DNA from: an uncultured Phenylobacterium sp. | GTDB taxonomy: Bacteria; Pseudomonadota; Alphaproteobacteria; Caulobacterales; Caulobacteraceae | Reading direction: 5' to 3' | DNA: 5,436 bases | NCBI GenBank assembly: GCA_945952355.1 | Contig: CAMFIW010000238.1 | Coordinates: 1-5,436 of the forward strand | Part shown: positions 1 to 4,981 of the stretch, piece after piece | Layout: each line of letters begins with the position of its first letter | Position numbering within the stretch: the first letter of the stretch is position 1 | Program-made: the position numbers and the translations under genes | Notes under the pieces: generated by a model | What the model saw: only the letters and a program-made list of their open reading frames with translations | What the model was told of the DNA's origin: nothing | The model's database searches: none

Positions 1-236
1 AAGTCGCCGGAGACCGAGGTGATGATCCCGCCGGTCTCGGTCATGCCGTAGCCGGTGTTGGGCCGCGCGGTGGCGACGCTGGCGTCGATCTTGTGCACCA
101 GGTCCGGGGGCAGCTGGGCCCCGCCGCCGCCCAGGCTCTGCAGGCCATGGCGGTATCCGGCGCGCTGGGCTTCACGGCGCCGACGGTGGCGGCGCGTGCG
201 GTCCGGCGCTATCGGCGCGTGGTCCAGGCCAATCAT
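1..236 (-). CDS. Acyl-CoA synthetase (AMP-forming) fragment, broken at its upstream side and cut by the window edge
   Basis: Read leftward from about base 146, the minus strand encodes LQSLGGGGAQLPPDLVHKID, then a short variable stretch, then NTGYGMTETGGIITSVSGDF up to the window edge. The YGMTETGG block is the adenylation motif of the ANL superfamily (fatty-acyl-CoA ligases), and the GGGGA-LPPDLV segment normally precedes it, so the protein would activate a carboxylic acid with ATP and pass it to CoA. In intact relatives the preceding residues are a YDLSSL-type segment plus some 200 N-terminal residues. Here the frame instead continues into an arginine-rich, unrelated stretch with an in-frame ATG at 236 and a stop (shared with the neighbouring secreted protein) at 276-278. 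The ATG has only a weak upstream GCGAG and is probably not a true start. The family call is secure for 1-146. The 147-236 part is likely non-coding on this strand. The C-terminal half lies outside the window. Confidence 0.7.
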   Translation of the reverse strand, partial: MIGLDHAPIAPDRTRRHRRRREAQRAGYRHGLQSLGGGGAQLPPDLVHKIDASVATARPNTGYGMTETGGIITSVSGD

Positions 237-257
237 CGACGGCTCGCCAAGACCTAA
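147..257 (+). pseudogene. Possible 3' end of an unrelated plus-strand gene, fused to the synthetase fragment
   Basis: From about base 147 the plus strand reads GALGFTAPTVAARAVRRYRR and then VVQANHRRLAKT to a TAA at 255-257. Third positions are mostly G or C, codon choice is better than on the opposite strand, and the small hydrophobic stretch followed by a basic tail reads like a genuine C-terminus. The frame stays open further left, but there it is only the antisense of the acyl-CoA synthetase, so no proper start is visible. I do not recognise the family. It ends 18 bp before the convergent stop of the secreted-protein gene. It could be a 5'-truncated gene remnant left by a deletion or inversion, one side of a contig mis-join, or chance. 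I infer it from codon use alone. Confidence 0.3.
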
Positions 258-275
258 GGGCGCGCAGACGGCCGC

Positions 276-644
276 TTACCGGGCCATCGTCGGTGTCCAG
301 GCGACGGACTTGTTGGCGACATTGCCATGTTGGCCGCGGATCACCTCGCGGCGTGAACTCGCCGGGTGGCAGGTGTCGTCGGGATTGCCCGGATATCCGC
401 GGGGATGGCGGGCGCCGATATAGGCCTGCCAACGCGGTACGAGGTCCTCGTCGCCCATGTCGGTTGTGAAGTTGGGGGTCATGTAGACGGGGCCGTCGGC
501 GCCCATCGTGTAGTTGTCCTGGTCGAGTTGGGGCACGGTGCGCACGGCGACGCAGAACACCTGCCTTTGGGTCTCTGCTCGGGCGGGCAGGGCCGCGGCG
601 AGCGCCAGGGCCGCCATCATGCAGGTCGCGCGCATCGTTCCCAT
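276..644 (-). CDS. Small secreted protein of unknown function
   Basis: This 122-residue protein begins with a classic Sec signal peptide: a short basic start (MGTMRA), a hydrophobic core (MMAALALAAALP, about residues 9-20) and an ARA-E cleavage site after about residue 23. The mature part of about 99 residues is soluble and polar, with two cysteines (31 and 92) that could form a disulfide, and aromatic/proline-rich segments (VYMTPNFT, RGYPGNPDDT). I recognise no catalytic motif or named family. The ATG at 644 was chosen because a GGGGAGG stretch lies about 8 nt upstream; the ATG at 635 is an alternative that would remove three residues. The frame stays open far upstream (to 1139), but that part is antisense to the P-loop gene and is not translated. 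The protein probably acts in the periplasm or outside the cell. The gene is divergent from the P-loop kinase gene across an 84-bp gap. Confidence 0.8.
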   Translation of the reverse strand: MGTMRATCMMAALALAAALPARAETQRQVFCVAVRTVPQLDQDNYTMGADGPVYMTPNFTTDMGDEDLVPRWQAYIGARHPRGYPGNPDDTCHPASSRREVIRGQHGNVANKSVAWTPTMAR

Positions 645-716
645 GTCAGGAGCCTCCCCAGGGCGCTTGTTTTGGCGGAGCTTATCGCGCCGGGCGTGAA
701 GGTCCACAGGCGTTGC

Positions 717-722
717 AGGAGG
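717..722 (+). promoter_or_regulatory. Strong ribosome binding site fixing the P-loop kinase start
   Basis: AGGAGG, a full anti-16S match, sits 6 nt before the ATG at 729. It settles the start of a frame that otherwise stays open back to 366, where it would overlap the oppositely oriented secreted-protein gene. Confidence 0.85.
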
Positions 723-728
723 TGGCGG

Positions 729-1220
729 ATGCAGCGGGTGGTGGTGCTGGGGTGCGGCGGGGCGGGAAAGACGCGCTTCGCCGCCGCCCTGGCCGAGCGG
801 ATCGGCGGCAAGGCGATCTGCTTGGATGCGATTTGGCGGCCGGAATGGACCGCTGAAGATTTGCCGGCGTTTCGGGAGATCCTCAAGGCCGAGCACGCCG
901 AACCCGTCTGGGTGAGCGACGGGAACTTCTCCGTGGCCAGTTTCGAGACCCGCCTGCCGAGCGCGGACCTGGTGGTGTGGCTTTCGCCGCCCCGCTGGCT
1001 CTGCGCCTGGCGTGCGGTGGCTCGCACATTCCGTCCCGGCGAGGCGCACCGCTTGGCCGGTCTTCCCGGCGTTCTGCGGTTCATTTGGGACTTCGAACGG
1101 GTGAATCGTCCGCGAATCGAGCGTTTGCGCCGCGAGCACGGGCCGGGGGCGACGGTCGTCACCTTGCGCACCGACCGCGAGGTCGCCGCGTTCCTTGCCG
1201 AGGCACGACGGGAACCCTAG
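729..1220 (+). CDS. P-loop NTPase / adenylate kinase-like protein (FlaR / DNA topology modulation type)
   Basis: This 163-residue protein opens with beta-strand RVVVLG and a Walker A loop GCGGAGKT (residues 8-15). It continues with LDAIWRPEWT (32-41), the family's LDxxWxPxW-like acceptor region, then WVSDGNFSVASFETRLPSAD (61-80) and VVWLSPPRWLCAWRAVAR (82-99). This order matches the small adenylate-kinase-related proteins annotated as topology modulation protein or FlaR; length (about 160-180 residues) is typical. By family, it should bind ATP and phosphorylate a small substrate in the cytoplasm, but the true substrate is unknown and the topology name is historical. The start at 729 is supported by the AGGAGG 6 nt upstream. 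The gene stands alone: it is divergent from the secreted-protein gene and convergent with the hydrolase gene 54 bp downstream. Family assignment is good; function is inferred. Confidence 0.85.
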   Translation: MQRVVVLGCGGAGKTRFAAALAERIGGKAICLDAIWRPEWTAEDLPAFREILKAEHAEPVWVSDGNFSVASFETRLPSADLVVWLSPPRWLCAWRAVARTFRPGEAHRLAGLPGVLRFIWDFERVNRPRIERLRREHGPGATVVTLRTDREVAAFLAEARREP

Positions 1221-1274
1221 GCGGCCGGGGGTAGCCGTCCTTGCGCACCCAGACGCTTGCCTCGGACCGGCAGG

Positions 1275-2276
1275 TCAGCCGGGGGGCAGCTTAGGCGTCC
1301 AGCCGGCACGGAAGCGACCGGTGTTGTCGGTCGCCCAATCCTGGCTGCCGGCGTCCGGCGGATGTGAGTCGATCAGGGTCTCCACGAAGCCGCCCACCGC
1401 GATCCGCTTGTCGGACCAGCCGTTGGCGAACTCGGCGCCGGCGTCCCAGCCGGCCGGGAGATAGTCGCCGTGCCCCTGGTCCTTCTCGGGACGGATCGCA
1501 TACCACTCGGTCTTGCCCGGAAAGGGCGAAGCGGCCTTGAAAGCGGGCCCGAAGCGGCCGAGGGCGCGGCCGTTGCCGCCATAGCCCCACCAGAGCGCGT
1601 TCTCGATCAGGTCGCCAGGCACGAAGACGCCGCTCAGGATCGAATCCTTGGTGGAGGAGAGCACGACGATCCGCCGCAGGGCGGCGACCGCACCTGCATA
1701 GCGCGGATTGTCGAGCGTGTTGTCGGCCACCGCGGCGGCCATGGTGACGGCCGTATCGAACGGGAAGTCCGGCTGCCTGGCGATCGTCTGGCGAACGGTT
1801 TCCAGCATGGCGCGGGCGCCCAGGCTGTGGGTCACGAACGAGACGTCAGCGGCCTGGAAGGCGCTGCTGACCAGGAACTCCGCGAAGCGCCCGCCGGTGG
1901 TCGTCGCGTGGTCGATGGCCTTGAACCAACTTGTGACGATGAACCCGTCCCCCGGCCAGAGCACCGGGACGACCAAGTCGGCTGCGGTGATCTTCATCGC
2001 CAGGTAGCCGAGCGCCTCGAATTCCTGGGCCGCGGGGCCGCCGCCCTTCACGCCATGGTCGACATTGACATTGAAGCCATGGATCACGAAGCAGACACGC
2101 TTGCCCCGGAACACCTCGCCCACCTGGTCCCAGGGCACCCAGTCGGCGCCCGTCAGCCGGGCCTGCGGCCAGGCCGTATTCCGGTCGACGTCCGCGAGGC
2201 GGTAGACGTGGGCGGCGGTTACGCCGGTGCTGCTCGTGGCGATGTCGCGCAGGGACAGGTAGAAGAGGTCGCTCAC
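1275..2276 (-). CDS. Alpha/beta hydrolase, DUF900-like
   Basis: This 333-residue predicted cytoplasmic protein has the main landmarks of an alpha/beta-hydrolase. VCFVIHGFNVNV (61-72) is the strand and HGF oxyanion loop. VSFVTHSLGAR (145-155) is the nucleophile elbow with Ser151, using Thr in place of the first Gly of GxSxG. VVLSSTKDSIL (204-214) offers Asp211 as the acid, in a position comparable to the S-x-x-D motif of DUF900 proteins. DQGHGDYLP (266-274) offers His269. The triad is therefore apparently intact and an esterase, lipase or acyl-transfer activity is plausible, but no substrate can be read from the sequence. No signal peptide or membrane helix is seen. The start is GTG (2274-2276), 4 bp after the stop of the upstream membrane-protein gene, so translation is probably coupled; an AAGG lies about 9 nt upstream. 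The product may work with that membrane protein. Confidence 0.85.
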   Translation of the reverse strand: MSDLFYLSLRDIATSSTGVTAAHVYRLADVDRNTAWPQARLTGADWVPWDQVGEVFRGKRVCFVIHGFNVNVDHGVKGGGPAAQEFEALGYLAMKITAADLVVPVLWPGDGFIVTSWFKAIDHATTTGGRFAEFLVSSAFQAADVSFVTHSLGARAMLETVRQTIARQPDFPFDTAVTMAAAVADNTLDNPRYAGAVAALRRIVVLSSTKDSILSGVFVPGDLIENALWWGYGGNGRALGRFGPAFKAASPFPGKTEWYAIRPEKDQGHGDYLPAGWDAGAEFANGWSDKRIAVGGFVETLIDSHPPDAGSQDWATDNTGRFRAGWTPKLPPG

Positions 2277-2280
2277 GGCG

Positions 2281-3132
2281 CTAGGCCTTGGCCGCGCCGC
2301 GCAGCTTGCCCAGCGCGTTCAGCGCGTCTGACAGCGAGCTCGCGAGGTCCTTGGCCATGGGAGCCAGCGGCACCGCCGCGAGGCCCACCACTAGGGCCAC
2401 CAGCCAGCCGCCCGGGTCGCCGAGCTTCCCGCCGGCGGTCGCAGCGTGATAGCCGAGCGACAGCCCGATCGCGACCACCGCCGCCCACAGGCGAGCGCGG
2501 GCCTGGTAGATCTCCTCCGCAAGCTCGAACGCCGCGTCGACGCGGGTGTCGAGGGCGGTGGCGAACCGGGCGGCGAGCGCCTGGGCCGCCGCGACCGGTT
2601 CCGGCGTGGAGGTCTCGCCATCGGTTCCGCCGCGCTTCTCCGCGGTCAGGGCGTCGGCGAGGGCGGCCGTCTGGGCGTCGGGCAGTCCCCATACCGCGGC
2701 GATGACCTCGCGGGCCGCCTTCGGATCGAGAAACGGGAGGCCGAGCCGCACGCCTTGGCGGATCGTTTCGGGCGCCTGGCCCTGTCCGCGGCCGGCGCGG
2801 TACTGCTGGCGCAGGATTCGGTCGTACTCGTCACCATAGGAGACGACGAGGGCGGGTGCGAGCCGCCGCGCGAGCCTGCGGATCTTGCCGAACCCCACAT
2901 AGGGCAGGCCGATCGCCGCGCGCCGGGGTGCGCGCTCTGGCTCGGGCCGGCTTGGTTCGCCGTCCCCGCCCGGCGCTGGCGCTCGCGTTCGCTCTCGGAA
3001 GCGGGGGAGGGGAATGTCGAACACGAATAGGGCCTTGCCCACGGCGTCGACAATTCCGAACGAGGCGATGCCCAGCGCGCCGATGGCGGCGATGAAGACC
3101 GGGATATCCTTAAGCTCGATTGAACCCAGCAT
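2281..3132 (-). CDS. Hypothetical membrane protein with one N-terminal and two C-terminal helices
   Basis: This 283-residue protein is of no family I recognise. A hydrophobic segment (about 10-38, IPVFIAAIGALGIASFGIVD onward) is followed by a basic, proline-rich, disordered-looking linker (43-72). A soluble central domain (about 75-210) holds YVGFGKIRRLARRLAPALV, a DEYDRILRQQYRAG segment and an alanine-rich predicted helix, AAAQALAARFATALDTRVDA (181-200). Two more hydrophobic helices follow: LWAAVVAIGLSLGYHAATA (215-233) and WLVALVVGLAAVPLAPMA (243-260), with a short basic tail. The ATG at 3132 is supported by a GGAGGGG about 6 nt upstream. The product is an inner-membrane protein whose middle domain probably faces the cytoplasm. 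It is the first gene of a two-gene unit with the hydrolase 4 bp downstream, which suggests it anchors or gates that enzyme. A gap of 128 nt separates it from the radical SAM gene upstream. Confidence 0.8.
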   Translation of the reverse strand: MLGSIELKDIPVFIAAIGALGIASFGIVDAVGKALFVFDIPLPRFRERTRAPAPGGDGEPSRPEPERAPRRAAIGLPYVGFGKIRRLARRLAPALVVSYGDEYDRILRQQYRAGRGQGQAPETIRQGVRLGLPFLDPKAAREVIAAVWGLPDAQTAALADALTAEKRGGTDGETSTPEPVAAAQALAARFATALDTRVDAAFELAEEIYQARARLWAAVVAIGLSLGYHAATAGGKLGDPGGWLVALVVGLAAVPLAPMAKDLASSLSDALNALGKLRGAAKA

Positions 3133-3196
3133 CGGCCGCCCCTCCAGATGCAGATCGAAGGGCGCGGGCGGGCCTCGCCGCCGCGCCGCCGACCGC

Positions 3197-3225
3197 CACT
3201 ATGAGATTGTTTTCGCAAGATGCAA
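3197..3225 (-). promoter_or_regulatory. Weak candidate promoter for the membrane protein-hydrolase pair
   Basis: The gap between the radical SAM stop and the membrane-protein start contains the only AT-richer island nearby. On the minus strand it reads TTGCAT (3220-3225), then 16-17 nt, then CATAGT/ATAGTG (3197-3203). The matches to a housekeeping consensus are partial (3 of 6 and 4 of 6). No clear hairpin-plus-T-run terminator is seen in the gap, so the pair could also be read through from the radical SAM gene. Confidence 0.25.
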
Positions 3226-3261
3226 CTCTGACGAGCTTGACCATGGCGAGCCCCGCCGGCC

Positions 3262-4362
3262 TCAGTCGCAACCGGCGAAGAGGTCGCCCTGGTCGCCTGC
3301 TCGCGCCGGTGGGCGAAACTGGGAGAGGTCAAGCTCCGGCATGGCCTTATCGAGCCCCAGCCGCCGGCGGGAGGCGTTAAAGCGCTGGGCCATCAAATCG
3401 GCGATCGGGCCTTCGCCGCGCATGCGGACGCGCCACTCGGCGTCATAGTCCTTGCCGCCCCGCATTTGTCGGACCAGCGACATGACCCTGCCTGCGCGAT
3501 CGGGATGGTCGGTGGCCAGCCACTCCCGGAACAGGTCCTTGATCTCGAGCGGCAACCGCAGCGCCACATAGCCCGCGCCGCCGGCCCCCGCCTCGGCGGC
3601 GCGTTCCAGCACGGCCTCCATCTCGTGGTCATTCAGTCCGGGGATCGCGGGCGCGAACATGACGAAGGTCGGCACCCCGGCCGATGAGAGCGCCTTGATC
3701 GCCCCGATCCGCCGCTCCGGCGTCGCGGCGCGAGGCTCCATGCTGCGGGCGAGCTTGCGGTCGAGGGTCGTCACCGAGACGGCGACGCGCACAAGGTTGC
3801 GCTCGGCCATCGGCCCCAGCACGTCGAGGTCACGCAGGATCAAGGCCGACTTGGTGATCACCGAACAGGGGTGGTTGAAGCGCGACAACACCTCCAGAAT
3901 CCGCCGGGTCACGCGTAGGACGCGTTCCTGCGGCTGGTAGGGGTCGGTGTTGCCGCCGATGTGGATGATCAGCGGCTGGTGGCCCTTGCGCCTCAGTTCC
4001 GCGTCGAGCAACTCGGCGGCCTGCGGCTTGAAGAAGAGCTTGGATTCGAAGTCGAGCCCGGGCGAAAGGCCCATGAAGGCGTGGGCGGGGCGCGCGTAGC
4101 AGTAGATGCATCCGTGCTCGCATCCGCGATAGGGATTGATCGAGCGCGAGAAGCCGACGTCGGGACTGTCGTTCTTCGAGATGATCGCCCGCGCGGCCTC
4201 GGCGGTCAGCGTGGTCTTGAGCTGGCGCGGCTCGGCGTCGTCGGCCGTCCACCCGTCGTCAAAAGCCTCACGCGCCTGGCTTTCGTATCGGCCGGAGGCG
4301 TTGGAGCGCGCGCCACGCCCGCGCATCGGCGGCGGCGGGAGTTGCTGGGAAAAGCTGGCCAT
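3262..4362 (-). CDS. PA0069-family radical SAM protein (spore photoproduct lyase-like)
   Basis: This 366-residue cytoplasmic enzyme starts with a family-typical RGRGARSNASGRYE segment (14-27). It then carries the radical SAM cluster motif CEHGCIYCYARPAH, with Cys81, Cys85 and Cys88 in CxxxCxxC spacing for a 4Fe-4S cluster that cleaves S-adenosylmethionine. GGNTDPYQPQE (136-146), VITKSALILRDLD (168-180), VAVSVTTLD (193-201) and RRIGAIKALSSAGVPTFVMFAPAIPGLND (217-245) follow; these are the conserved blocks of the SplB-like group. Length is normal and the cysteines are intact. Spore photoproduct lyase repairs UV thymine lesions, but the reaction of the PA0069 branch is not known to me as proven. 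The C-terminus ends FRPPARAGDQGDLFAGCD, and QGDLF resembles a beta-clamp-binding motif. The ATG at 4362 has only a weak upstream GGATAGG. An exact LexA box lies 23 bp upstream, predicting SOS induction. It is divergent from the glycosyltransferase-like gene. Confidence 0.92.
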   Translation of the reverse strand: MASFSQQLPPPPMRGRGARSNASGRYESQAREAFDDGWTADDAEPRQLKTTLTAEAARAIISKNDSPDVGFSRSINPYRGCEHGCIYCYARPAHAFMGLSPGLDFESKLFFKPQAAELLDAELRRKGHQPLIIHIGGNTDPYQPQERVLRVTRRILEVLSRFNHPCSVITKSALILRDLDVLGPMAERNLVRVAVSVTTLDRKLARSMEPRAATPERRIGAIKALSSAGVPTFVMFAPAIPGLNDHEMEAVLERAAEAGAGGAGYVALRLPLEIKDLFREWLATDHPDRAGRVMSLVRQMRGGKDYDAEWRVRMRGEGPIADLMAQRFNASRRRLGLDKAMPELDLSQFRPPARAGDQGDLFAGCD

Positions 4363-4367
4363 GGCCT

Positions 4368-4395
4368 ATCCAAGCGCGAAGCGGGGAACAAAACA
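4368..4395 (-). promoter_or_regulatory. Candidate promoter of the radical SAM gene overlapping the LexA box
   Basis: On the minus strand TTGTTTT (4389-4395) and GCTTGGAT (4368-4375) are 13 nt apart, which fits the spacing of the Caulobacter housekeeping promoter (TTGACGS, N10-14, GCTANAWC) but with several mismatches in each box. If real, transcription would start at or next to the ATG, giving a leaderless or nearly leaderless mRNA. That would agree with the poor ribosome binding site. The -35 part lies inside the LexA operator. Confidence 0.3.
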
Positions 4396-4400
4396 AGAAC
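4386..4400 (-). promoter_or_regulatory. LexA (SOS) operator, GTTC-N7-GTTC
   Basis: The minus strand reads GTTCTTGTTTTGTTC, an exact fit to the direct-repeat operator GTTC-N7-GTTC bound by alphaproteobacterial LexA. It lies in the 77-bp gap between two divergent genes, 23 bp from the radical SAM ATG and 39 bp from the glycosyltransferase-like ATG, in an AT-rich patch within GC-rich surroundings. A bound repressor would cover the expected promoter of the radical SAM gene and possibly that of the other gene. Confidence 0.75.
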
Positions 4401-4404
4401 TAAC

Positions 4405-4410
4405 TTGACC
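4405..4410 (+). promoter_or_regulatory. Possible -35 element of the glycosyltransferase-like gene
   Basis: TTGACC lies immediately downstream of the LexA box and matches the first five bases of TTGACG/TTGACA. A partial -10 (GCTTCTGC, 4429-4436) lies 18 nt further on, very close to the ATG at 4440, so the transcript would be leaderless. The placement is suggestive only. Confidence 0.25.
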
Positions 4411-4439
4411 TCGACCGTCCCGCCGAGGCTTCTGCGGTC

Positions 4440-4895
4440 ATGCTTTCGGTGCTGATCCCCACTCACGATTCCGCCGCCGAGCTCCCGTCGCTGCTGTCGG
4501 CCCTGGTGCCCGCGGCGGTGGATGGTCTCGTCAGGGAAGTCATCTGCGCCGACGGCGGTTCGGGGGACTCGACGGCCGCGATTTGCGAAGACGCGGGCGC
4601 GCGTCTGCTGACGGGGGGCCTGGTCGCGGCGGCGGCGATGGCGAGGTCCGACTGGCTTCTGGTGTTGCCGCCGATGTTCGAACCCGGACCCGACTGGGCC
4701 GACAAGGTCGGCGCGCATCTGTCTCGGGGCCGGGGGCCCGCTGTATTGCGCCAACCTGCACGCGGGCTTCTCGCCGGGCTGAAGCCTGGCCCTCGGGGCC
4801 TCCTGGCCTCGCGCGAGCGGGTGGCGGGCCAGACCGAAACGCGAGATGTCGCGGCGCTGGTGCGCGCCCTGGGGCGAGGCGCTATCAGGTTCTGA
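4440..4895 (+). CDS. Short GT2-like glycosyltransferase family protein, probably lacking the DXD motif
   Basis: This 151-residue protein begins LSVLIPTHDSAAELPSLLSAL, the nucleotide-sugar-binding start of family 2 glycosyltransferases, followed by VREVICADGGSGDSTAAICE (31-50), the DGGSxDST nucleotide-binding block. It next has LLTGGLVAAAAMARSDWLLVLPPMFEPG (56-83), which aligns in character with the gdwLLFLHADT segment of related transferases. The place of the metal-binding DXD is taken by PPMFEP, so it may be inactive or use another mechanism. It is also shorter than the usual 220 or more residues; the C-terminal half is replaced by an arginine-rich tail ending RALGRGAIRF. Caulobacterales do carry short proteins of this sort, but I cannot name one. 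The ATG at 4440 has GAGG 11 nt upstream. It is divergent from the radical SAM gene and shares its LexA-containing gap. The regulator gene starts 86 bp downstream on the same strand. Confidence 0.75.
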   Translation: MLSVLIPTHDSAAELPSLLSALVPAAVDGLVREVICADGGSGDSTAAICEDAGARLLTGGLVAAAAMARSDWLLVLPPMFEPGPDWADKVGAHLSRGRGPAVLRQPARGLLAGLKPGPRGLLASRERVAGQTETRDVAALVRALGRGAIRF

Positions 4896-4981
4896 CCTGA
4901 GGGCGATCGGTTACAGGCCTTGCCATGGTGAAGGTGCGGGCGGACCTTCGGCTCATGATTCCGTCTGGAGGGCGGACGCAG

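Noticed and set aside
366..728. Upstream extension of the P-loop kinase frame.
   Set aside because: It is antisense to the secreted-protein gene, and the AGGAGG at 717-722 fixes the start at 729.
645..728. Possible divergent promoters between the secreted-protein and P-loop kinase genes (GATAAG on the minus strand at 681-686, TGGACC at 701-706).
   Set aside because: The spacer is only 14 nt and both boxes match poorly; not strong enough to list.
1071..1082. GTTC repeated as GTTC-N4-GTTC.
   Set aside because: The spacing is wrong for a LexA box (needs N7), and it lies inside the P-loop kinase coding sequence.
645..1139. Upstream extension of the secreted-protein frame.
   Set aside because: It lies opposite the well-supported P-loop kinase gene, and the signal peptide plus ribosome site fix the start at 644.
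1221..1274. Possible bidirectional terminator between the convergent P-loop kinase and hydrolase genes.
   Set aside because: Only a 4-bp TGCC/GGCA stem is visible and there is no T-run on either strand.
1470..2705. A 411-codon plus-strand open frame.
   Set aside because: It is antisense to the hydrolase and membrane-protein genes, has low-complexity Arg/Pro/Gly-rich composition, and has no conserved motif; it is a product of high GC.
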